This document shows positions 7,918 to 16,053 of a DNA stretch of 24,733 nt, piece after piece (within the stretch, counting starts at the first letter, position 1; the number at the start of each line of letters is the position of its first letter). Where the stretch lies: the NCBI GenBank assembly GCA_030374735.1, contig JASCIV010000315.1, positions 1 to 24,733 on the forward strand. Reading direction: 5' to 3'. The position numbers and the translations under genes were made by a program. The stretch comes from Gracilaria caudata (taxonomy: Eukaryota > Rhodophyta > Florideophyceae > Gracilariales > Gracilariaceae). Below the pieces are notes generated by a model. It was not told the origin of the DNA and did no database searches. It saw nothing but the letters and a program-made list of their open reading frames with translations.

Positions 7918-9321
7918 TCAATCCAACTCAATGATCTCCACGCAAGATTCACGCATCGCACGAGGCGCCACCCATTTCTGGCGCTCTTCTCTAAACAACT
8001 TCACGCGAAAGCACTCCCCAATTTCTACAAATATCACTTTGCCTGCCAAGAATCTACTCTTCCATCTGCAACAAACAAGCAAACAATCATTCACGCGAAG
8101 GAACTCAACGAGTTGCTCACGCCCCATCACCTTCTCTTTCGCATCTTCATGAACTGGTATCAACTTATTCCGCTCACATGGGAAACATTCGGTGGTTATG
8201 TCATCTCTTGAAACCAATCCATCACTGATAAACCGTTTCAATGCTGTTCCAAACACAAAGAACCTCTCTGACGCCAAAACTAAATCTTCGTCTGAGCCAT
8301 TCTCGAACCTAATCGTGTATATACGCTTGTGCTCCCTCTTCGTTATGAGCCCTTCCAGAACCTTTCGCCCCACATCTTCGAAATTCACTCTCTTTCCCAC
8401 ATCGAACAATTTCTTGTGAAAATGTAGCCGTCTCGTGATGGGAGTCATGCGTAAATCTTGTCCCTGTTCCGGTATCTGATCCTTTCTGTCCTTGGCCTTT
8501 CCAAATCCTTCTGATCCGCCAAGCACGCGTCCACGTCCTTCCGAGTTCCCTTCACCGAAAATTGCATCGTCCAATACTCTTGAGACATACTCATGAGAAA
8601 TCCTGAATAAGTCCATGTCGTCTCTCCTGGCCTTAATGGCTTCGGTCGAGGCACCTTGCTCACATGTTTCGGCAGATTCCGTCCTCTGCAAGTGAGGAGA
8701 ATCCCTCACGAATCGCACTTTCTTGCTTGGTCTTCCATCGTCATGTCTTTTCGTCGGATTCGAAGTAATCTGAACATTGCTTTTCCTCTTCAAATCGTGC
8801 CTCAACTTTCTATGCTGAGGGAGTCCAAAATTCAGGGAAGGCTGCTTTCTCAGAAATCCTGCATCCATTCCCTCTGATTTCTCGTCTAAACCTGAATCGC
8901 GTTCGTGTTTCGAAAGATTAAAATCTTTGTTCATGCGGGAATTTCCATTTGATCTCAATCTTCTTTGAAAGCTGAGACTGACATCCTCTCTCATCTCATG
9001 ATGATCTGCACAAGGCGGTGACTTCACTACGTGCAAAACGTTTGCCTCATTATCACCACTCCCAGCTACGGGGTTGGCACACGAACTCGGGGGGCTATCA
9101 ATCGTGAAGGTCTGTTGTTCGTTAGATTGAGGAATGATGACCACACATCCCTCCACCTCATCCCCTAATCCGTCATGCTCACTTTTTGAATTTGTGGCTC
9201 GTATATCGTCGTCGCCTTCTTCCACTTCAGACGTCCCTCCTTCGGACTGCGGATGATCATACGTATTCAACTCTGAAACCACAAGCGGTTTTTTGGTTCT
9301 GGCTGATCTCCGAGGGAACAT
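7918..9321 (-). CDS. Probable nuclear protein with two Tudor/Agenet-like modules
   Basis: This 467-residue protein has a long polar, acidic and Ser-rich N-terminal half with basic clusters typical of nuclear localisation (HRKLRHDLKRK at 170-180, KRHDDGRPSKKVR at 191-203). Two SH3-fold-like modules follow. The first is about 305-355 (VGKRVNFEDVGRKVLEGLI, then YTIRFENGSDEDLV). The second is about 413-457 (LLVCCRWKSRFLAGKVI, then CFRVKLFREERQKWV). The pattern of hydrophobic strand, Gly-Lys-Val, aromatic strand and acidic or Trp-Val turn is that of Tudor, Agenet and Chromo-barrel 'royal' folds that read methylated lysine or arginine or bind DNA. The assignment is by pattern, not by search. An acidic conserved block, DLFRISHEYVSRVLDDAIFGEG (238-259), is shared with the broken copy at 295-760. 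This shows a gene family in the genome. The start is the first ATG of the open frame. Confidence 0.72.
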   Translation of the reverse strand: MFPRRSARTKKPLVVSELNTYDHPQSEGGTSEVEEGDDDIRATNSKSEHDGLGDEVEGCVVIIPQSNEQQTFTIDSPPSSCANPVAGSGDNEANVLHVVKSPPCADHHEMREDVSLSFQRRLRSNGNSRMNKDFNLSKHERDSGLDEKSEGMDAGFLRKQPSLNFGLPQHRKLRHDLKRKSNVQITSNPTKRHDDGRPSKKVRFVRDSPHLQRTESAETCEQGASTEAIKARRDDMDLFRISHEYVSRVLDDAIFGEGNSEGRGRVLGGSEGFGKAKDRKDQIPEQGQDLRMTPITRRLHFHKKLFDVGKRVNFEDVGRKVLEGLITKREHKRIYTIRFENGSDEDLVLASERFFVFGTALKRFISDGLVSRDDITTECFPCERNKLIPVHEDAKEKVMGREQLVEFLRVNDCLLVCCRWKSRFLAGKVIFVEIGECFRVKLFREERQKWVAPRAMRESCVEIIELD

Positions 9322-9504
9322 GTGGGCTTGTACATTTGGTATCCGAGATGCCTTGAGTAGAAAACGAGATCATTCTATGATTTATTGACACAGCTGCAGT
9401 TTTTTTTGTCTTCTTCGTTCGTTTGCTTTTCTGGAAGCTTGGTTTCCTGCCTCTCGTGAATATTTACGATTATCGATCTCACCTGTGAGCAAAGCACAGG
9501 AACG

Positions 9505-9510
9505 TATAAA
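9505..9510 (+). promoter_or_regulatory. Candidate TATA box for a small spliced gene
   Basis: TATAAA, followed by more A residues, on the plus strand, 41 bases before an ATG at 9551 that begins a possible two-exon frame. The spacing is plausible, but one AT-rich hexamer is weak evidence alone. Confidence 0.3.
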
Positions 9511-9550
9511 AAATTCAAACATTTCTCTGCCTCAAGCATTCTACTAAAGC

Positions 9551-9903
9551 ATGCGCAACTACACTGAAGTAACAGCATCAAATTGTGAGTTTGTCCTGTG
9601 TTTTTTATCCTTGATCCAATATTATTGTTCTCAATAGCTCCAATCCTTGGGATGACACAGGTGGCGGATGGAAAGATCCCTGATGGACGCTGTCCGTTCT
9701 TGTGCTTTATTTTAGGGTTACTAGCAGTTTGTGTCCGACCTCAACCCTTTGGCATCAAGTGTTCTCATATAAATAACTCACCGTGTTCCATACGTCCTGA
9801 CTTTGCAGTCGCTGAAGCTGCCTTTTTATGTCGATGGGAAGCTCCTTGTGACGGAAGCACATTTCTCGGACAAATTAGCAATAAGATCTGCGGTTTGAAA
9901 TGA
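9551..9903 (+). CDS. Possible two-exon small Cys-containing protein (weak)
   Basis: An ATG at 9551 opens 11 codons plus one base, up to a good donor (GTGAGT at 9585). A pyrimidine-rich acceptor ends at 9715 (TTTATTTTAG). Joining 9551-9584 to 9716-9903 keeps the frame and gives about 73 residues containing seven Cys and ending at TGA. The TATA-like element at 9505 fits. I recognise no domain, the exon-2 frame has no ATG of its own, and GT/AG pairs are common by chance. It could also be the first exons of a longer gene reaching 10449. Transcript data would decide. Confidence 0.22.
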
Positions 9904-10077
9904 CGAATGTATCTCTTGCTTGTGGGTACGTTCTGTACCTCAACGGAGATACAAACATAAGCAGTAGGGAATCAAATGTTATGATGTGCTGACAAAATTA
10001 TTCAGACGAAGAACTTGTGGTGATGAACAGGGGTTCAATACATGTTCGTGCGAAGTGTATTGGATTCACAATTTTGC

Positions 10078-10363
10078 GATGACGTGGTTCTTTAAGGAGC
10101 ACAAATCAAGAGAACAAAAACTTGTTCGAACAGTCTGCATGAACATTAGAGGCTATGTTCCGTATCGTTTCGACGAGAATTTGGAGGAGCAGATCGATAA
10201 GAAGGAGATTATGAGGGATAGACTGTGCTTGAACATACGAAATATCATCAAGTGCTTTCAAGTGCTTTGTCTCAGAATCAAGTCATGGATGCCAACGAAA
10301 CGAGAGAAAGCCAGTCCTACAACATCTTTGGCGATCGTTCGTGCATGTTCAGCATCTGTTTGA
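10078..10363 (+). CDS. Weak ORF with a SNARE-like stretch; possible pseudogene or exon
   Basis: The open frame (no ATG until 10078) contains ENLEEQIDKKEIMRD, which resembles the core of R-SNARE/VAMP motifs of the form RGEKLE.LVDKTENL. It does not continue into the usual basic and aromatic stretch. In the neighbouring frame a membrane-anchor-like segment (CMFSICLTVLAFLACCIIRR, about 10345-10404) follows. A 10-bp tandem duplication, TCAAGTGCTT twice at about 10249-10268, sits between the two pieces. The arrangement could be a spliced or frameshifted tail-anchored protein, or chance. The similarity is by eye and weak. Confidence 0.15.
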
Positions 10364-10449
10364 CGGTGCTTGCCTTCTTGGCATGTTGTATTATTCGACG
10401 TTCCAGAGGAATCCAATCCCATTCAATGTTTCGATTTATCATTATATAA

Positions 10450-11312
10450 AATGGAAACCATGATTGTGGTCAAATAGCGATGGACACATTTACGACAAAT
10501 CGAAATAAAGACGTTCCTAGCAGATTGATATCTATCAGCCAATAACACTGCCAGTGCCCTCTTTCGGTTTTTCATGCATATCAGTCTTGTCCGAATCTGC
10601 ACGTATATCGCAATTAAGCGAGACATAAATTCTTCTTCAATTCAGGAGCTTTCTTTTACCCATCCATCTACTCCATCAAAGTTGCTGGTACCTAATACAG
10701 GCTCTCATCTTGAGCACTCATCCATCTGAGGCACTTTTCCCATGTCCTGGGAGGTTCTCATCACACCAGAAGCTTAGGACAGCGAACTTACGTAAAACTT
10801 ACGATGAACGGTGGTTGGTTGTGTTCTTCGCAATATTCATTGGTACCACGCAAGCAGAGTCTTCGACGAATTCTTATGCGTTGACTCCCGAAGACTCCAC
10901 AAACTCCTGAAATTGATTGCACGCATCTAAACCATGTTTTAACGTTGGTTTCCCTTCTCTCAAACCACCTCAAATCTCGCGTCGTCCCATATCTACGTTC
11001 AAGTGCGCACTCAACTATGAACGTGCTGCAGATTATTTGGTTGGTGTCTTGCTTTTACAAACGGATATTACCATTGTTAAGCAAAGTCCTTTCTTTGTTG
11101 AAAACGTTTCACGTCTCGAGAAACCTGTCCGAACTCGCGTCAGATGGGTTATCTCGAATGTCATGGTCAGGTCTTGGCTTTGAGTCGCAACAATTAGGAG
11201 TTTGACATAACTCGGTCCTTTGTTCGCAACCGAAATGCTACTACACTCCATATGTGGGGAACGAAGAAAGTTCTTTTACGTAAACATGGTATGATGCTTG
11301 TACAACACCCTC
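10450..11312. other. Intergenic, no convincing gene
   Basis: This is the spacer downstream of the cyclin gene. Open frames at 10710-10910 and 10917-11205 lack a proper ATG or any motif. No repeats or RNA genes were noticed. Confidence 0.4.
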
Positions 11313-12467
11313 TCACTCCCTCGCAAACTTTCTTCTGACGGCCCTGAGATGCCGGGTTGTAGACATATCGGCGCCGTCTATCAGTTCTCTCACGTCTTCC
11401 ATGCACTCGGCAAGCTCACTCTCGCCCCACCCAGAGTGGAATTCAAGGCTCTTGCACCAGCTCTCACCCACATTCAACTTTTGCATCGCCAGCAAAACTG
11501 CAGCTGCTGCAAGATGGCTGGGCCGATACTTCAAGTGACGTCCATCCACCATAGCCTCCTCCACAAACATTTGTGCCGTTTTCAATATGTTTCGAGTTGT
11601 GTCCGCATGCACACCTTTCGCTACGAGAGTCTTGCCAATGCGAGCCAAAAACGTCAGACTATACGGAGTGGTTATCTCAAAATGCAAAGCGTTCAAGATA
11701 CTCGCCTCCATGATGATGACATCATCCCTACTGAACGCTCCGTCTGCCAGAGTCACAAAGTCACTCGCGTCTGGAGCGTAGATCTCTTCGTATTTGGAAG
11801 CAATGTAGAGGCACACGCTACCCACCAGCTGCAGAGTTGATCGTGTGGGCTCGTGCGTCTGCACAAAACGATCCAGAACATGCACACAAAGGTGCAGAGT
11901 GTTGTCGGAGAGGTTTAGACTGACACAAACATCTGCCAGCCAGTCGACCAGAATAGCTCTCATCTTCCTGGTTACAGATGTATGAGAACGTACGAGATCA
12001 CTATTGTGCAGGTGTCTTTTCTCAGCGATCATGTGGTTTTTGTGGATTTCTGCAGCAAAATCACTTCCTTCTACATGGTTTAACTTGTCGGACGCATCAA
12101 TGTCAATGGTGTTCGCATTTGAAGCCACCGGATGAGTGGAGACCGGATGAGCTGAGGGTAGGAGCTTGTTATGCGCCTGACGGGCTCGCTTTGAGATGGT
12201 GGATTTTTGAGGGAGAGCGACACGTTTGTAGGGAAGTGTGGTTTTCTGGACATTGTGGCGGTTGGTGATGTCGCCCAGTGCGCGCTTTGCCATCATAGGG
12301 AATTGCATGTTTGAAAAAGAAAGAGGTGGAGGTGGTAGTAGAGTTTGATTCGAAGCGAATTTGTCTTTGTGTAACCAGAAAACCGAGTTGGGCACGGAAT
12401 TAGTCGTTCTCTGGCTTGTCGGATAGTTGGTTTGTACCGGGAGATGAGGAGCCGTGGGAAGCTCCAT
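11313..12467 (-). CDS. B-type (mitotic) cyclin
   Basis: The 384-residue protein carries the cyclin-box hallmark MRAILVDWLADV (169-180), the CDK-contact stretch YIASKYEEIY (221-230) and a second cyclin fold (about 266-384) with LKYRPSHLAAAAVLLA. B-type cyclins activate CDK1/CDKB to drive mitosis and are destroyed by the APC/C. A destruction-box-like motif lies at 61-69 (KRALGDITN), with ALGDITN as expected but Lys in place of the usual first Arg. An intervening Lys- and Arg-rich linker (70-100) could supply ubiquitin acceptor sites and a nuclear signal. I start at ATG 12467. The frame remains open 32 codons further upstream but only with a TTG, no ATG. No intron is evident. A-type cyclins are the main alternative. 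The ALGDI(T/S)N box and the KYEEIY motif favour B. Confidence 0.93.
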   Translation of the reverse strand: MELPTAPHLPVQTNYPTSQRTTNSVPNSVFWLHKDKFASNQTLLPPPPLSFSNMQFPMMAKRALGDITNRHNVQKTTLPYKRVALPQKSTISKRARQAHNKLLPSAHPVSTHPVASNANTIDIDASDKLNHVEGSDFAAEIHKNHMIAEKRHLHNSDLVRSHTSVTRKMRAILVDWLADVCVSLNLSDNTLHLCVHVLDRFVQTHEPTRSTLQLVGSVCLYIASKYEEIYAPDASDFVTLADGAFSRDDVIIMEASILNALHFEITTPYSLTFLARIGKTLVAKGVHADTTRNILKTAQMFVEEAMVDGRHLKYRPSHLAAAAVLLAMQKLNVGESWCKSLEFHSGWGESELAECMEDVRELIDGADMSTTRHLRAVRRKFARE

Positions 12468-13276
12468 GTCGCCTCTTAAATCATGGCACACGATTGTAAA
12501 ACAGGCTTCCAAAAGAGGAAATTGCGAGTTCGGGGTACTTCCCGCTGTTAACAAAAACTGCAACCATGTGAATAAAGCATACAGTTTTAGTGGCGATAGT
12601 ACCGTTTCTTATGGACAAAGCACCCAATGTGGCTCTCTGAATTAGTACGTAATTTTTTTTTGAAAAGGCACATATTTGACTTGAGACCAATCGGCAAAAA
12701 TGTCTTGTCCATTGTACGAACAGTTCAGTGCACTCTATACGTTCCGAGTGCAGATTTGAGCCGTTTATCTAAGTTCCAGACAAATTTAAGCAAGTTAAGT
12801 GGGCGAGAGCGGGTCATATATTAAAAAGGACGCAATTTGAATCCGATGTCACATAGTATATAACTTACATAAACTTTTTCGAATTTCCAAGATTTTTTTA
12901 AGTTTTTACAAAGCTTAGGGAAATTACCTGTCTTGAAAATATTGCCGTTTTAATTCAATTGCCTTTTTTTCTGCATGCTAAATTCAAGGATAGACGAAGC
13001 GGGCTTAAAGCTTTTGCACTTCTGGTACAAATGTCGCAGATCGATAGCAGTTCAGTGGATCACAAAACAATGGCTAAGCTTCAACGGGCGAAGAGCGAGA
13101 AGGATTCTGATAAAAGACAAAATAGCCCAGCCGTGAGAAGAAATCCTGACGTATCTCAATGCCGTTTCTTGAACGGAAAAGATCGTCGACATCGTATCTA
13201 CTATCCCAGTAGAACAAAGTTGAAGCTTTTCTCTGCGTTTCCACAAATCCCAATAGCATTGGCGGCAGCGCTCTTG
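12468..13276. other. AT-rich spacer with the cyclin promoter
   Basis: No coding sequence is supported. The minus strand at about 12811-12822 reads TTTTTAATATATGA, a possible TATA-like element, but about 350 bases from the cyclin ATG, so I am not confident in it. Long T runs and general AT-richness mark 12640-12960. The 3' end of the first carbonic anhydrase gene must also lie here. Confidence 0.4.
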
Positions 13277-14140
13277 TCATTCGGAAAGAACTTCTAGGGC
13301 ACAAGCTACAGTCCTTCCGTTCAAAGCCTGAACCGGTCTAGCGTTCCCAAACTCTATTCCATCAACCACTGCCCGGAAAAGCCTCACTTGAAGCGGTGAC
13401 ACAATTTGTCTGGTTTCGGCCAAGATCCAGGTCACTCCCTCCGTGCAAGGAGGTGTGGTCAGAGATCCAGGATACATACAGAATGAAGTATCTTCTTCCA
13501 AAAATGCACCCGTATTTACTACGAACTGTGTCTTACCCCTGATAACTTTAGATAGAATTGACGATAAAGCCCTGTTACGTCTCTTAGAGGACGGTGCATT
13601 CGTAATGCAATCACCTTGCCCTACATATGAAAACAAAACTGAGACGACTAAAAGAGCACCATCCGAAGATTGATGTACCATGTGTGCCTCCAAAGGATAA
13701 GAAACTCCCCCGATATGATGTTCACTCGGTGAATGGAAATGTATGTTGATCAGATCAAACTCGATTCCGTTGAACTCTGTGGTACCACAGGTTCCTTCCT
13801 CTGCACAATCGAGCTCAAAATTCAATGTGGTTCTAACAAAGTTGAAGTTGGTTTTTGTGGTCGATATAACCGGTTCCTCATCGAGAACGGTTGTTTCCAC
13901 TCCCGACGTGCCAGGGCAGGGAAAGTCAATGGGACTCTGTGCTGTTCCAGAACCACAAGTGGCGAAACTGGGAGTTATACTAGACCAGTTCGCGGGCCCG
14001 TCAATGGCTGAGGGATCATACGAAAATGTCGGGGATGATTCTTCGACTTTTTGTTGGAAAGCAGAGGGAAATCTTCTAAGAGCCCACAACGACTTCACTG
14101 AGGTGACCATAAATGTGACGAAGAGCAGGATGTGGATCAT
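13277..14140 (-). CDS. Secreted alpha-carbonic anhydrase, copy 1
   Basis: The 287-residue protein catalyses CO2 + H2O to bicarbonate + H+. Zinc ligands are H134 and H136 (NIHFHSPSEHH) and H153 (EAHMVH). E151 corresponds to the conserved second-shell Glu, and T228 in SLTTPPC (226-232) to the gatekeeper Thr. C62 and C232 are placed to form the disulfide of secreted family members. A hydrophobic signal peptide (about residues 1-20, MIHILLF to LWA) indicates export. The His proton shuttle of fast isoforms is not visible in the corresponding NFNFVRTTLNFEL stretch. The start is fixed: the frame extends upstream to 14179 only with a TTG, while the paralog shares this ATG. Residues about 50-232 are encoded by DNA identical to copy 2. 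Its ATG overlaps the stop of an upstream ORF. Confidence 0.95.
   Translation of the reverse strand: MIHILLFVTFMVTSVKSLWALRRFPSAFQQKVEESSPTFSYDPSAIDGPANWSSITPSFATCGSGTAQSPIDFPCPGTSGVETTVLDEEPVISTTKTNFNFVRTTLNFELDCAEEGTCGTTEFNGIEFDLINIHFHSPSEHHIGGVSYPLEAHMVHQSSDGALLVVSVLFSYVGQGDCITNAPSSKRRNRALSSILSKVIRGKTQFVVNTGAFLEEDTSFCMYPGSLTTPPCTEGVTWILAETRQIVSPLQVRLFRAVVDGIEFGNARPVQALNGRTVACALEVLSE
13446..13993. repeat. 548-bp tract identical to 16223-16770
   Basis: By eye I see no mismatch or gap over this tract (constant offset 2777) against copy 2. The first differences are at 13445 and lower on one side and at 13994 (G against A) on the other. Beyond these the genes differ at roughly 10% of sites at the C-terminal end and by indels in the N-terminal end. 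Confidence 0.9.
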
Positions 14141-14220
14141 CTTGAATTCGAAAGAGGGGCGGGAAAGAACGGATGACAACCTTCTATGAGGAGATCTTGA
14201 GCAACCGAAGAGATTTGCAT
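14137..14220 (-). CDS. 27-codon upstream ORF of carbonic anhydrase copy 1, overlapping its start
   Basis: The first ATG downstream of the TATA box is at 14220. It opens 27 codons ending in PAPLSNSR and a TGA that overlaps the enzyme's ATG (ATGA, in another frame). It would lie about 12 bases from the expected transcription start. The ATG context is weak (T at -3, C at +4), so leaky scanning could still reach the enzyme start. Copy 2 has an ORF of exactly the same length and geometry. Likely role: translational control of the enzyme, or reinitiation after termination. It could instead be a chance frame, but the matching end in both copies argues against that. Confidence 0.6.
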   Translation of the reverse strand: MQISSVAQDLLIEGCHPFFPAPLSNSR

Positions 14221-14258
14221 CGATGCTGGAATGAGCGAAGAAGAGAAGGTGATGGTTC

Positions 14259-14265
14259 TTATATA
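14259..14265 (-). promoter_or_regulatory. TATA box of carbonic anhydrase copy 1
   Basis: TATATAA on the minus strand, about 119 bases before the ATG at 14140. Copy 2 has the same element in the same context, CTATATAAGAA. This fixes the likely start of transcription near 14232, just upstream of the upstream ORF. Confidence 0.75.
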
Positions 14266-14287
14266 GGTTTGTGATTCACCTGCACGT

Positions 14288-14304
14288 AGGGAAAAGAAGC
14301 GCCC
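14288..14304 (-). promoter_or_regulatory. Promoter block shared by both carbonic anhydrase genes
   Basis: GGGCGCTTCTTTTCCCT (minus strand) is exactly conserved in copy 2 at 17061-17077. It lies at the same distance upstream of the TATA box, although the sequence around it has diverged. This makes it a good candidate for a common activator or repressor site. Confidence 0.55.
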
Positions 14305-14482
14305 TGATTACAAGTAGTACAAGGAATCTTCCCTGTAACGTCTAGGTAAAAGAATTTGCAGTTGGACTCAATTCTAAGTCAACTAGAAACTTATGACTGA
14401 TGTAAGCGATATATGACTATTGTACAAGTGGAGAGGCTACGCGGCAGCCAAAATTCTTAGGTTTAGTTGACAGGGTTCATTC

Positions 14483-14534
14483 CGCTTCTACGTGTATTCA
14501 CGTAAAAGCGAGCATCAGATAAAGATTCTTTATC
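14483..14534. repeat. Two adjacent inverted repeats upstream of carbonic anhydrase copy 1
   Basis: At 14483-14510 CGCTTCTACGTG pairs with CACGTAAAAGCG around a TATT loop (one C.A mismatch). At 14518-14534 GATAAAGATTCTTTATC is a perfect inverted repeat with a one-base centre. They lie 220-270 bases upstream of the TATA box. They might be binding sites or remnants of a small element. Confidence 0.5.
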
Positions 14535-16053
14535 GATTGTGCTATGGTTCTGTTCAAAGTTGCTCGAATTCTAGAATTAGACGTCGCCTTCAAGGCCAAC
14601 CTCGATCCATGTCAATTAGGCTTAGACAGCTGAGACGCTCATAGTTTCGACGACGAAATGTATTCGGGCTCTGTTTTGAACACGTCAGCGACAGTGCTGC
14701 AAAACGTGTCTGAATTTGTTAGAATATAGATCGTGAAGCAGAAATGTAGTAGCGTGCAGGGGCAAGATCGTCATCTGTTACGAAATTAGGACCTCGCGAA
14801 GTGCCTTCCATATTAGATTCTGCGAAGAGGTTACGCAAGCGGTCAAGAGAGCAGCTGCTTCGACCAGAAGCAAGGGGCCAGTTGGTCTTGGTTGTCAGCC
14901 CAAGCGCCAAGTGGTGCCATGTGGCATGACTTGACTCGCGATGCATTGTGGAAAATGGCAAAATGGCTAAATTGTAGATGGAGTAGCACAATAGGAAGTA
15001 ATCTACACTTGACAAATTAAATGCATTATCCATTAGAAAAAATTAGATTTCTGGTGTACCAAGGAAAATATAGATATATACTAGACTGCTAGAGATGTTC
15101 TTACTATAAGCTCTGAGAAACCCAATTTGACTCTGATTTCGCGTACATGAGTTTTTGGTGTAATCGAAGATGGTGATTTATTGGAACGAACCGTAGCATA
15201 CGACGTCACTGTGGACCTATGGACTCGTATGCTGGACCTCGGTTGCCGCTTTCTTTTTTAACTCCTAGGTTGCACCAAAGCGAAGAACTCTCGCTCCGAC
15301 CGTCCACTCCGCTCTCCGCAGCTCAGCTCTTCGCTAACTTGGACCTCGTGCTTGAATCATGTTTTCGTTTTCTTTTTTTAACTTTTAGATTTTCGAAGAC
15401 ATTTTATTTTCTCAACATGTTTTCTGCTCCACCGATTAATGAAATAACTTCTCCTCGAAAATTTGCTATTTTCCATGGATAATCGTTCGCTTTTTCTTTC
15501 CTTACGACGGGCTTATACAAAAATTTGAGGAAGCCAAGAAGAGACGATGCTGGCGTAAGCTTTCGTGCTGTGAAAGTATGGTACGTCGATGGGAGTTCAA
15601 TGTCCCTAGAAGAATGTCTCTACTGCAAGGGGTGCGGAGTGGAAGGAAGATCTTCATAATTGACACGAAACAAACAAGCCACATGGAGACTCTCCACATT
15701 CTGTCCTTACCGTCCTTTACCGCATAGAATTGGCCGTAGAAGGGCAAGGAAAGCCTCTGTTTACTTCGTCTAGTAGCGGCTCTGCCAGCAAGCAATGAGT
15801 TATCAGTGTCAAAGAAAGGTGCAGAGGGCAGTTAGAGCGGCACACAGGCGCCGAATAGCCTCACAGGAAAAGATCGCAATAGAACGAGAGCACAGCTGTG
15901 ATCAACAGCCTTCTGAACTCTGACCGACAACCTCGAGTGCGACTCACACCATCACGCAGTAAGTACAGCCCGAAGGGGCAAGATCAAAATTTCCATTACT
16001 ACCTCTATACTCCACCCATTACCTCTTCGATCCACATTGAATTCAGTGCTTTG
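14535..16053. other. Spacer between the carbonic anhydrase copies, no convincing gene
   Basis: Open frames at 14719-15033, 15219-15482 and 15502-15795 have no motif, and the last has no ATG. Two similar pyrimidine-rich, acceptor-like stretches (CTTTCTTTTTTAACTCCTAG at about 15249 and a variant ending in TTTTAG at about 15389) each follow a TGGACCTCG. This hints at a short internal duplication. I see nothing else. Confidence 0.4.

Noticed and set aside
12468..12563. N-terminal extension of the cyclin by 32 codons
   Set aside because: The upstream frame is open but begins with TTG. The first ATG is at 12467.
14141..14179. 13-codon N-terminal extension of carbonic anhydrase copy 1
   Set aside because: It begins with TTG, would bury the signal peptide, and the paralog has no ATG there.
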